Position numbers and translations under genes: made by a program. A DNA stretch of 64,000 nucleotides from Pseudochryseolinea flava (GTDB lineage: Bacteria > Bacteroidota > Bacteroidia > Cytophagales > Cyclobacteriaceae): positions 62,001 through 126,000 of the forward strand of contig NZ_QMFY01000006.1 of the NCBI RefSeq assembly GCF_003286915.1, in the 5' to 3' direction. Of this stretch, positions 37,139-45,994 are shown piece by piece. A model generated the notes under the pieces. It did not search any database. It saw only the letters and a program-made list of their open reading frames with translations, and was not told the origin of the DNA. Positions within the stretch are counted from its first letter, which is position 1, and each line of letters starts with the position of its first letter.

Positions 37139-40100
37139 ATGAAAAGAATTGTACTTCTATTATTTTCTTGTGTTGCGATCACTTCAATGAGTTATGCGCA
37201 GATTGTTATCAATGAAATTTGCGCGGCCAATGCTGATGTGAAATATGATCCGCAGTACTATAACTTTTCTCCATGGGTGGAATTGTACAATGCGGGAAGT
37301 AGCGCGGTTAACCTGAATGGATATTACGTGTCAGATGACCCAGCTGTTCCCAATAAGTTTCGTCTCAATAATCAATCTATCCCGGCCAAAGCATATCTAC
37401 TGATATGGTGCGACGATATGAATAGTGGTACGCATACAAATTTTTCCCTTGATAGTGATGGCGAATTTTTTGTGCTGAGCAATGCGTCGTCTCAGTTGGT
37501 TGATCAGGTTGAATTCCCCAAGCAATACACAAACGTTTCTTATGGACGTATTTCTAACGGTACGGCTATGGGATATTTGGTGAACGCTTCGCCAAGCGGA
37601 GCGAATGCCGAGAGTGGTGGAACAGAGGTTCTCGATAAACCAGAACTTTCTGTTGATGCTGGTCGTCACTCGGGATCGAGAAGCGTTTCGTGTCTACACT
37701 CGGCATCGGGTGTTTCATTTCGCTATACGCTCGATGGCAGTGAGCCCAATGGCAGTTCATCACTGTATAGCGCGCCGATTATGATCACATCTACGAAGAC
37801 GCTTAAAGTGAGAGCCTATAAAAATGGTTTCTTACCCAGCGAAACTGTTGCCGCAACATATTTTATCAATGAACATGCCTTTTCACTTCCGGTAATATCA
37901 CTTTCTACAAGTGACGCATATCTCAATAGTGACTTGATTGGTATTTATGTCGAGGGCACTAATGGAATTACGTTAAACTGTAGCAATGGCCCAAGAAATT
38001 GGAATCAAGACTGGGATCGTCATGCTGTGATTGAGTACTTCGAGCCATCTGGGAACAAAAAGTTTGATCAGCACATTGATATTCGTTTGGGTGGTGCATG
38101 CAGTAGAAATTTTCCGCAAAAATCTTTTGTTGTTAAGGCGCGCGATAAATATGGTAGTAAGCTGATTGAGCAAAAATTATTTCCCAATAAGGATATCAAT
38201 GCTTACGGTGGTTTTGTGTTAAGAAACTCTGGAAATGATTTTAATATGACACACTTTCGCGATGCTGTAGAGCAGGCGATTGTTGCTGATCAAATGGATA
38301 TAGACTATCTCGACTATCAGCCGACGATCGTTTATCTGAATGGAAAATATTGGGGCATATTGAATATGCGTGAAAAGATTGATGCTGATTACATCGAAGC
38401 GAATTACAATATCGATAAAGATGATCTCGATTTGTTAGAGACTGATGAGCGGGCATTGGAAGGGACGAAGACAGAGTACGTGAACTATCGTACAGCGTTA
38501 GGATCGATGGATCGTAGCACACCTGAAGCGTATGATTTTATCAGCGAGAATATCGATGTTCAGTCGTACATCAACTATCTCGTCACTGAAATCTATTATG
38601 GTAATACAGATTGGCCTGGTAACAATGTAAAGTTCTGGCGCCAACGTTCTAACGACAGTCCCTTCCGATGGATACTCTGGGATATGGATTTCGGGTTTGG
38701 GATATATGATGATAACATGGTAACACACCCAACGCTAAATTTTGCAACGGTGACTACAGGCGATGCGTGGCCTAACCCAGCATGGTCGACACTGCATATT
38801 CGATTGGTGCTTGACAATCCGAAGTTTCGCGAACAGTTCATTAAAACTTTCAATACGGCATTGAACACTACGTTTGCACCAGAGCGTGTAATCGGTTTTC
38901 TGAATTCGTTTCAATCGCGTATCGCTACGGAGATGCCTTATCATAAAACGCGGTGGGGTGGATCTATAAATGATTTTAATTACCAAGTAGAGCGCATGCG
39001 TCAATTCGCAAGAAATAGAAATTCGTTTATGCGGCAACACTTGCGTGAGTTCTTCGGAACTACGAGTGAAGACGTTTCGATTTCAATTAAAACAAATCCA
39101 GTGCAAAGCGGATCGTTTACCTTCAACGGTATTACCAGCGACGCACCCGTTGTTGATGGAATTTTCCCGAAGGGAATGGCATACGATCTTAAACCAGTGA
39201 ATGTTTCCGGATACAAGTTCAAATCTTGGAAAGTAACAAAGCGTGATGCTACTCCTGTTCCGCTGATCGATCCAGCATCTGCATGGAGGTATTTTGATCA
39301 AGGTGTGGTGACTAACGGATGGAATACTGCGGCATTCGACGATGCTTCGTGGTCGACTGGACAAGCACAGTTAGGATACGGCGACGGTGATGAGCAAACG
39401 GTTATTTCATATGGCCCAGATGCGGCAAATAAATACGTTACTTCATACTTCCGTAAGACGTTCACCGTGGCGGACACCGTTGGATTTGATGATATCCTCG
39501 GTGAAGCTTTATTCGATGATGGTATCGTCGTTTATTTAAACGGTGTTGAAATGTATCGAAGCAATATGCCGCAAGGTGTGATTGATCGAAATACCCTGGC
39601 GTTGGGAAATCTTCCGGCAGAGAACATATTTTATCCATTTAAAATTGCCAAGGGAATTATTAAACCCGGTATGAATGTGTTGGCTGTTGAAGTGCATCAG
39701 AATGGCGTCGGTAGTTCTGATTTAAGTTTCGATCTTTCAATGCGTACGGTCAAGTTAGGTGCAAAACAAGAATCAACAACGACAACGCCTGCGCTTACGG
39801 GAACGGCATATTCTGCGCTTGAGTTTGAGGCGCTATTTGAAGTGGATAACCGCGTTATTACCGGTCTTGTAATCAATGAGATCAGTGCTATCCCATCGGC
39901 ATACCGCGACGGCAACAACGAAGCAGAAGATTGGTTTGAGATAAAAAATGTGAGTGGTAAAGCCGTGAACTTGGCTGGCCTTTTCTTAACAGACAATCCA
40001 TCCCAAAAGAAAAAGCATATTATTCTCGCGGATGGCTCCGAAACAATGCTAGCGCCAGGCGCTTATAAGATTTTCTGGGCCGACGAAGAACTTGCGGAAG

Positions 40101-40552
40101 GCAAAGATCACGTGCGTTTTAAGCTTTCTGCCGATGGTGAAATGGTCGGACTTTATCAAGAACTTGATGGTGTGATCACCGCCGTTGATGAGATGTATTA
40201 TAATGCGCAAACGGATGCAGGCTCGTGGAGTAGAATTCCGGATGGAACGGGGCCGCTCGTACACACCGATGGCGCGACGCCAGGTGCAGTAAATATGTTA
40301 ACGGTGACATCGGTCGAGCCAAGACTCACCTTTCAATTGTATCCCAATCCAGTAGCCAGCACGTTGTGGATTCAATCGGCGGCAATCATTGATGAAGTCG
40401 TGCTTATTGATTCTTTTGGCCACGAAATTAAATCCTTTAAAAACGTCACAGGAAACTTCAATATCCCCATGAATGATGTAGCCCGTGGACTCTATTTGGT
40501 GCGAATTATTTCTGGCACTTATGGACAAACAACACGGGTTGTGAAGGAATAA
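37139..40552 (+). CDS. CotH-kinase/lamin-tail surface protein with type IX secretion sorting domain
   Basis: The 1,137-residue secreted protein has a signal peptide (LLFSCVAITSMSYAQ), LTD domain 1 (about 22-150), a chitobiase/Fn3-associated beta domain (about 165-240; FRYTLDGSEPNGSSSLYSAPI), a CotH kinase-like domain (about 245-620), a galactose-binding-like beta domain (about 715-870), LTD domain 2 (about 908-1040) and a C-terminal T9SS type A sorting domain (about 1060-1137; FQLYPNPVASTLWI). CotH features are YWGILNMREKID at 404-415 and the metal-site WDMDFGFG with Asp515 and Asp517. CotH of Bacillus is an atypical protein kinase that phosphorylates spore-coat proteins. Here the enzyme should be anchored at or released from the cell surface. 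It ends the LTD/DUF4956/HlyD/TolC cluster. Confidence 0.9.
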   Translation: MKRIVLLLFSCVAITSMSYAQIVINEICAANADVKYDPQYYNFSPWVELYNAGSSAVNLNGYYVSDDPAVPNKFRLNNQSIPAKAYLLIWCDDMNSGTHTNFSLDSDGEFFVLSNASSQLVDQVEFPKQYTNVSYGRISNGTAMGYLVNASPSGANAESGGTEVLDKPELSVDAGRHSGSRSVSCLHSASGVSFRYTLDGSEPNGSSSLYSAPIMITSTKTLKVRAYKNGFLPSETVAATYFINEHAFSLPVISLSTSDAYLNSDLIGIYVEGTNGITLNCSNGPRNWNQDWDRHAVIEYFEPSGNKKFDQHIDIRLGGACSRNFPQKSFVVKARDKYGSKLIEQKLFPNKDINAYGGFVLRNSGNDFNMTHFRDAVEQAIVADQMDIDYLDYQPTIVYLNGKYWGILNMREKIDADYIEANYNIDKDDLDLLETDERALEGTKTEYVNYRTALGSMDRSTPEAYDFISENIDVQSYINYLVTEIYYGNTDWPGNNVKFWRQRSNDSPFRWILWDMDFGFGIYDDNMVTHPTLNFATVTTGDAWPNPAWSTLHIRLVLDNPKFREQFIKTFNTALNTTFAPERVIGFLNSFQSRIATEMPYHKTRWGGSINDFNYQVERMRQFARNRNSFMRQHLREFFGTTSEDVSISIKTNPVQSGSFTFNGITSDAPVVDGIFPKGMAYDLKPVNVSGYKFKSWKVTKRDATPVPLIDPASAWRYFDQGVVTNGWNTAAFDDASWSTGQAQLGYGDGDEQTVISYGPDAANKYVTSYFRKTFTVADTVGFDDILGEALFDDGIVVYLNGVEMYRSNMPQGVIDRNTLALGNLPAENIFYPFKIAKGIIKPGMNVLAVEVHQNGVGSSDLSFDLSMRTVKLGAKQESTTTTPALTGTAYSALEFEALFEVDNRVITGLVINEISAIPSAYRDGNNEAEDWFEIKNVSGKAVNLAGLFLTDNPSQKKKHIILADGSETMLAPGAYKIFWADEELAEGKDHVRFKLSADGEMVGLYQELDGVITAVDEMYYNAQTDAGSWSRIPDGTGPLVHTDGATPGAVNMLTVTSVEPRLTFQLYPNPVASTLWIQSAAIIDEVVLIDSFGHEIKSFKNVTGNFNIPMNDVARGLYLVRIISGTYGQTTRVVKE

Positions 40553-40622
40553 ATTCTTGCAATATTTCTGCATGGCATAACTAGCGAACCAGCGGTTTAC
40601 TATATTGCTGTTCCTTTTTGTT

Positions 40623-42704
40623 ATGCCCCGTTTACTGTTTGTAACCCTTTTTGCCTGTTGTGCTACTACATTAGCAACGGCGCAAGTTTCGCGCGACTTC
40701 AAAAAAGAAGTTGCCGCGCTACGCAAAACCATAGCGAGTAAACATATCGCGCCACGTCCTGTTGATGACGTCTTCTCATCTGAACTTTTTGATCGTTTTT
40801 TAGAAGGACTGGATCCTGATGGACTTTATTTCAGTGCTGTGGACCTTAAGCGATTGGAGAAGTATCGCACAATGCTCGATGATGAGATTAATACTTCTTC
40901 TTGGAAATTTATTCCTGACGTTACTACAATGTATCGCGACGTGTTAGAGCGATCCAAACAGATTATTCAAAAGCAGTCGGAACCCGCGTTTTCGTTCACG
41001 GCAAAGAGTTCGTTTTTTGCAGATACCACAACATGGGTTACAGATGAGCAGGCACTTGCTACACGATGGCGTAACACGCTTCATTACCAAACGCTGTTGA
41101 AGCTTACGATGTTACACGGCGCGAGCATCACAACCGCACAAGTTTTTCAGAAACAAGAAGTAGACGCAAGGCATCGTGTAAAAAACATGGCGATGCGGGA
41201 TGTTCATCGCGCGCTAAACCCGAAAGAAGGATTTGATGTTTTTATTGCTGAACAATATCTCGAACACCTAGCAACAACTTACGATCCGCATACAAACTAT
41301 TTCAACCTGAGTAACATGGAGATTTTTAGCGCGCTTGTAAGTGCTGAAGGTTTTTACTTTGGGTTTTCGTTGAAAGAAAATGAACGTGGTGATGTGATCA
41401 TTTCATCGTTGGCGCCTGGCGGACCTGCATGGCGCTCCGGAGAATTTCAACTGCATGACAAGCTAATTGCACTACAATGGGAAAATGAAAAGGCCATTGA
41501 TCTGAGTGATTTGCGTCTTCATGAAGTGAATGAACTCCTGGGCGAGGCTGATCAAATGAATTTAAAATTCACGTTGCAGAAATCGAATGGCGAGGTGAAA
41601 ACTGTAACGCTGCAGAAGGAAAAGTTGTCGCAAGAGCAAAATCTTGTGCGCGGCTATGTGCTGGAGGGTGTCGATGGTGGTCGTTATGGATATGTTGTGC
41701 TACCCGAGTTTTATTCACAATGGGATTCTGATGACTTGGCGGCCAATCGTTGCGCGAATGATGTTGCAAAGGAGATCATGAAGCTCACAAAAGAAAAGAT
41801 ACAAGGTTTGATTTTTGATATCCGTCACAATGGTGGAGGTTCGTTGAAGGAAGCCATTGCGTTGTCGGGGATCTTTTTGGAAGAAGGTGCTATGGCGATG
41901 ATGAGGGCTACGGGCAGCGACCCAATATCGTTAAAGGATATGAATCGCGGTACGCTCTATGATGGTCCCCTGGTTGTGATGGTAAACGGGGGAAGTGCAT
42001 CTGCGTCGGAGATTGTTGCTGCGGTGCTTCAAGACTATAACCGTGCTGTGATTGTTGGTGGACAGACATTCGGAAAGGCTACAGGTCAAGAGGTGATACC
42101 GCTTAATGGAAATGTTAACGCTGCTAACATGTCGAGCAATGGTAACCAAGGATTTGCTAAAATTACAACGAGCCGAATTTATCGCGTAACTGGTAAATCA
42201 TTGCAAGGTAGGGGTGTGATACCGGATATTATTCTTCCTGATATTATCGCAGCATCACCCTATCGAGAAGTTAATCTCGATCATGCAATCATCGCAGATT
42301 CGATTATGAAAAAATCATATTATAAACCATTGCGACCACTATCGATTACTGCATTACGCGAACGTAGCAACGCACGTGTGTCTTCATCCGCGGCTTTTAA
42401 AGGCGTAGCAGACGGAATCGAGAGACTTCAAAATGAACTGTTGCTAGAAAATGCCGAGGTATTGACGTGGGACGAATTGGTGAAGCAAGAACGTACGAAG
42501 AGAGAGATTACCGAAGGACTTCAAAAAACGTTAACACTGCCAACTGCAGTTTTCAAGGCTCGTGTAGTAAATGTTGAGAAGGCGCGACTAACACTTGATG
42601 CATACGCCAATGAATTTCATCAATCGAGTATGAGGGAGATGGAAAAGGATATATACTTGGCGGAAGCGTTTCAGATTATGAATGATTTATTAGCCATAAA
42701 ATAA
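40623..42704 (+). CDS. Carboxy-terminal processing (tail-specific) protease, S41 family
   Basis: The protein (693 residues from the ATG at 40623; the frame reaches a TTG at 40605) has a signal peptide (LLFVTLFACCATTLATAQ), the N-terminal Tsp domain (FLEGLDPDGLYFSAVDL), a PDZ domain (about 230-330; GFYFGFSLKENERG, APGGPAWRSGEF), and the S41 domain with the Ser-Lys dyad Ser460 (GGSASASEIV) and Lys485 (QTFGKATGQ), 25 residues apart as in the family. It degrades or trims periplasmic proteins at C-terminal tails. There is no terminator after the CotH gene, 70 bases upstream, so read-through is possible, and the next gene starts 11 bases downstream. Confidence 0.93.
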   Translation: MPRLLFVTLFACCATTLATAQVSRDFKKEVAALRKTIASKHIAPRPVDDVFSSELFDRFLEGLDPDGLYFSAVDLKRLEKYRTMLDDEINTSSWKFIPDVTTMYRDVLERSKQIIQKQSEPAFSFTAKSSFFADTTTWVTDEQALATRWRNTLHYQTLLKLTMLHGASITTAQVFQKQEVDARHRVKNMAMRDVHRALNPKEGFDVFIAEQYLEHLATTYDPHTNYFNLSNMEIFSALVSAEGFYFGFSLKENERGDVIISSLAPGGPAWRSGEFQLHDKLIALQWENEKAIDLSDLRLHEVNELLGEADQMNLKFTLQKSNGEVKTVTLQKEKLSQEQNLVRGYVLEGVDGGRYGYVVLPEFYSQWDSDDLAANRCANDVAKEIMKLTKEKIQGLIFDIRHNGGGSLKEAIALSGIFLEEGAMAMMRATGSDPISLKDMNRGTLYDGPLVVMVNGGSASASEIVAAVLQDYNRAVIVGGQTFGKATGQEVIPLNGNVNAANMSSNGNQGFAKITTSRIYRVTGKSLQGRGVIPDIILPDIIAASPYREVNLDHAIIADSIMKKSYYKPLRPLSITALRERSNARVSSSAAFKGVADGIERLQNELLLENAEVLTWDELVKQERTKREITEGLQKTLTLPTAVFKARVVNVEKARLTLDAYANEFHQSSMREMEKDIYLAEAFQIMNDLLAIK

Positions 42705-42715
42705 CACTAGAAAAT

Positions 42716-43753
42716 ATGCGAACCTTAATTGTTTTGCTGTCCGTTTTGTGTGTGCCAGCATCGTTAAACGTAACATTTGCGCAGACGCCTCAAACAGCCG
42801 TTGAATACATGGAGTATTTGAGTAGCAGAAGTAATAACCTTGCCGATAAGTATATGAGCTACATGGCAGCGGTGGCGCACAGTCGTCGTGCAAAGAAGAT
42901 GGAGAAACGTCGTAGTGAATTGATTGCCGAGATTCGCAAGAATCTTGGTGAGGTCACGCGCTTAAAGCCCTTTCAAGGGGATGCGACGTTGCGAGATGCT
43001 TACAAAAAATATTGGGATCTAGAATTGAAAGTTTTTAATGAAGATTATCACAAGATTGTTGATATGGAAGAAATTGCGGAGCAGTCGTATGATGCAATGG
43101 AAGCCTATATGACTGCACAGCAACAAGCTGCAAAAGTTTTACAATCGGCTCACGGGGAGGTGCGTCTTGTATTTTCAGATTTTGCTAACCGTAATAAGAT
43201 TACGTTGGTTGATACCGAAAGTAAAGTCAATTCGAAGCTTGACAAAACTGGTGAGGTTACAGATTACTTCAATAAGATTTATTTGATCTACTTCAAGAGC
43301 TATAAACAAGAAGCCTATTTGTTGGATGCGATCAATAAAAATGATGTTAATGGCGCAGAACAAAACAGACTGACGTTGATTAAGTACGCTGAAGAGGGTT
43401 TGGCGAAATTAGATACCATTAAGCCCTATGGTCACGATGCTTCATTGACAACATCACTGCGGCGAATTCTGAATTTCTACATAAAGGAAGCGCAGCAGGG
43501 AATTGTAAAGCAAATCGATTTTATGATCAAGCGCGCAGAATTTGATAAATTGCAGAAGTCGATGGAAACAACGCCTGCCAACAAGCGAACACAAGCTGAT
43601 ATTGACACCTACAACAAAGCCGTGACGAAATTTAATGCGACGGTGAATGCGACGAACGTAGCGTCGAACGCAGACAATACAGCGCGTAAAAAACTACTTG
43701 ATGACCATCAGGAGGCAGAACGGAAATTTTTAGATACACACGTTCCTAAATAA
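42716..43753 (+). CDS. Secreted helical protein of unknown function
   Basis: The 345-residue protein has a signal peptide (LLSVLCVPASLNVTFAQ) and is otherwise almost all helix with high Lys/Glu/Ala content (NNLADKYMSYMAAVAHSRRA, EEIAEQSYDAMEAYMTAQQQ), suggesting a periplasmic helical bundle. I do not assign a family; proteins of this kind in Bacteroidota and spirochaetes are listed only as surface proteins. It is 11 bases downstream of the S41 protease gene and 3 bases upstream of the gene at 43757, so the three are probably one operon. It could be a client or adaptor of the protease, an inference from position only. Confidence 0.7.
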   Translation: MRTLIVLLSVLCVPASLNVTFAQTPQTAVEYMEYLSSRSNNLADKYMSYMAAVAHSRRAKKMEKRRSELIAEIRKNLGEVTRLKPFQGDATLRDAYKKYWDLELKVFNEDYHKIVDMEEIAEQSYDAMEAYMTAQQQAAKVLQSAHGEVRLVFSDFANRNKITLVDTESKVNSKLDKTGEVTDYFNKIYLIYFKSYKQEAYLLDAINKNDVNGAEQNRLTLIKYAEEGLAKLDTIKPYGHDASLTTSLRRILNFYIKEAQQGIVKQIDFMIKRAEFDKLQKSMETTPANKRTQADIDTYNKAVTKFNATVNATNVASNADNTARKKLLDDHQEAERKFLDTHVPK

Positions 43754-43756
43754 AAA

Positions 43757-44896
43757 ATGATGCACGAAAAACAGGTACACATTCTTGTGGGTTGCGCCGA
43801 TGCACGCGATCTAAGTCAAGTTCAACTCGATGCCGTTGCAAAAGTTACTAGCGAGTTTAAGGATAACGGTATAGAAATCGAAATGCACGCCATTCGCGCA
43901 GCAGGATCTTTTGTGTCGCCTGACGTGGTGATGGATATCAAACGCACCTTTGAGCAAGTGCAACGCAACGCGGATGCCACAATGCCGATAAAATATTTCG
44001 TGCACATCCAAACGCATGGTCACCTTACGGAAGATTCCAATGACCATTACATCAGTCACGTGCATGACCTTCGTATTGTTGATGGCTCACCGCTTAATTG
44101 TGGTATGCTTGGCGCATCTACGGTTGGTGTAGAAATTGAGCAGATGATTATCGAGGAGAAACCAGTTATTGCCATTAATGGTAAGCGCGTCGTTATCGAT
44201 AACGATACGAAGATCAAAAACTTGCTACAGCATCACTATGCCTATGATGGATATCTTGCGGGTGATTGGATCAAGAGCATAGATTTACTTCGAACGCATC
44301 CACGCCATCAACGTACGGTGTTGGAGAAAAGTATCGCTACGGATCCTGAATTGAAAATGTTAGACATTAAGATAACATGCGGTATCATGGACTATGCCAT
44401 TCATGCCTTGATCCGCGTTGATGATGGCGACCCTGCTGTTACTTTCTGGGATGAAGTACAGATGGAGGTTAGAAAGCATTCGCAGAATGATCGTAGTGCA
44501 AAAGATGTATTGATACATCAATCGCAAAAACAAAAACCACTTGCGGGATTGCTGAGTATGAGTGATCCGCGTATGGCGTCGCGTACGCTTGCAGCCAATC
44601 ATTATATGTCGATGAAGAACATTGCACATAGCGGCGACTATCTTCCGAATACTGTGTTTAACATGACTGGTACATCGTTTGATATTCCACATACACCATT
44701 TGGTCCCTATGTAGTGGCTGGATTCTTCTACGCTGTAAAACATTTAAAACTTACCGATCAAATGGTGATGGGATACGACAAGCATCAGACTTCACGTATC
44801 GTCCAGAAGGTTCACAATGATCCAATCATGAACATGATTGTTGAAAAATTTGAGGTTAATCTGATTAAACTTAATCAGGTGGAGTTGATAAATTAA
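43757..44896 (+). CDS. Cytoplasmic protein of unknown function with CADAR/HxxxHGH motifs
   Basis: The 379-residue protein has no signal peptide or membrane segment. The first strand reads HILVGCADARDLSQVQ; the CxDxR pattern at residues 13-17 resembles the zinc-binding and Asp-Arg dyad of beta-carbonic anhydrases, and HIQTHGHLTED near residue 88 stands where such enzymes have their H-x-x-C. The Cys of that second pair is absent. The C-terminal half has no recognisable motif (AGLLSMSDPRMASRTLAANHYMS). I therefore infer a carbonic-anhydrase-like fold at best and leave the function open. It starts 3 bases after the previous gene; a second ATG follows the first. Confidence 0.6.
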   Translation: MMHEKQVHILVGCADARDLSQVQLDAVAKVTSEFKDNGIEIEMHAIRAAGSFVSPDVVMDIKRTFEQVQRNADATMPIKYFVHIQTHGHLTEDSNDHYISHVHDLRIVDGSPLNCGMLGASTVGVEIEQMIIEEKPVIAINGKRVVIDNDTKIKNLLQHHYAYDGYLAGDWIKSIDLLRTHPRHQRTVLEKSIATDPELKMLDIKITCGIMDYAIHALIRVDDGDPAVTFWDEVQMEVRKHSQNDRSAKDVLIHQSQKQKPLAGLLSMSDPRMASRTLAANHYMSMKNIAHSGDYLPNTVFNMTGTSFDIPHTPFGPYVVAGFFYAVKHLKLTDQMVMGYDKHQTSRIVQKVHNDPIMNMIVEKFEVNLIKLNQVELIN

Positions 44897-44927
44897 TGAA
44901 CACTTCGTCTTTGCTCTTTAATAGGAA

Positions 44928-45401
44928 AACGAATTCTGCAGTTGGGCGTAGGCGAATTTCAGCGACGAAGACACCATGCTCGCGAAGCACTGTTGGTCAC
45001 CTTTGTGTCCTCGTGCCTTAGTGGCAAAAACGAATTCGCAGTTTGGTTATAGACAAATTTAAGCCACGAAAAGACGATGTTCGCGAATCATCGATGTTTG
45101 CGTTCACCTTTGTGCCCTAGTGCCTTAGTGGCAAAACGAATTCGCAGTTTGGTTATAGACAAATTTAAGCCAGGAGGGGAAGATGTTCGCGAAGCACCGT
45201 TGCGTTCACCTTTGTGCCCTAGTGCCTTAGTGGCGAAACGAATTCTGCAGTTTGGTTATAGACAAATTTAAGCCACGAAAAGACGATGTTCGCGATCATC
45301 GATGTTGCGTTCACCTTTGTGCCCTAGTGCCTTAGCGGCAAAACGAATTCTGCAGTTTGGTTGTAGACGAATTTAAGCCACATGTTCGCGTGTGTCTTTA
45401 G
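44928..45401. repeat. Tandem array of about 104-bp repeats (four full copies and one partial)
   Basis: Copies begin with AACGAATTC at 44928, 45029, 45135, 45237 and 45342, so units are 101, 106, 102 and 105 bp. Each unit carries CAGTTTGGTTATAGACAAAT, AAGCCACGAAAAGACG, ATGTTCGCG, and CACCTTTGTGCCCTAGTG followed by CCTTAGTGGC. The first copy is the most diverged; it contains CGACGAAGACACCA. Within a unit GCCAC and GTGGC can pair to form a hairpin. Apparent reading frames through it are artefacts of the repetition. It fills the gap between the gene at 43757 and the lipoprotein at 45531. Confidence 0.9.
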
Positions 45402-45530
45402 TAATAAAATAGAATTATAGATAAGTGTATTTGTGATACTAAATAAACATGGCACTATTTGTGCGAAATTGACAAACATCAAGTGATATTAAGAAAGCTC
45501 CCTTGATATTTGCCAATCAAATAAACACCC

Positions 45531-45956
45531 ATGAAATTATTCTCCCTTTTCTTCGTCTTGATGAGTTTAACACTGTTATTGTCCTGCGATGATGATAATA
45601 ATGCTGAGCCTAAAATTGAGGCTAAGCCAGCGGTTGCAGAAATTCAATTCGAAATCGATAATTCTGACGCTGAATCACTCGACCCTCAAGAGGTGACATT
45701 TTATCTGCGCATCGAACGCCTTTCCAAAGAAGACTTCACGTTCACGGAAGCCTTCGATACAACCTTTACTGTTGATGTGAAGCATGCGCCGTTGAAAACG
45801 CTGGTTGTGAAGAAAATTGCAATTGCTGACGTCAACAAAGAAACGCTTAATTTCTGCGGCGGTATTCAGTGGACGGATCACAAAGGATTTTCGTCATGCG
45901 CGTATTGGAACGACACGGCGAAACAAAACGTCTGCCGTCTCTACACAAAATGGTAG
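45531..45956 (+). CDS. Small predicted lipoprotein of unknown function
   Basis: The 141-residue protein has a lipoprotein signal (LFFVLMSLTLLLSC, Cys at residue 19) followed by DDDNN, the usual Bacteroidota surface-lipoprotein flavour. The remaining 120 residues look beta-rich, with three late Cys residues (NFCGG, SSCAYW, NVCRLY) that could form disulfides. I recognise no family. It is alone between the tandem repeats and the convergent ABC permease gene. Confidence 0.7.
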   Translation: MKLFSLFFVLMSLTLLLSCDDDNNAEPKIEAKPAVAEIQFEIDNSDAESLDPQEVTFYLRIERLSKEDFTFTEAFDTTFTVDVKHAPLKTLVVKKIAIADVNKETLNFCGGIQWTDHKGFSSCAYWNDTAKQNVCRLYTKW

Positions 45957-45994
45957 ATTGATCACGCATTGTTAATGATTCATATTCCTAAGCG

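Noticed and set aside
45077-45271. 64-residue open frame within the tandem repeat
   Set aside because: It only reads the repeat unit twice (LCPSALVAKRI appears twice), has no independent protein features, and its ends coincide with repeat copies.
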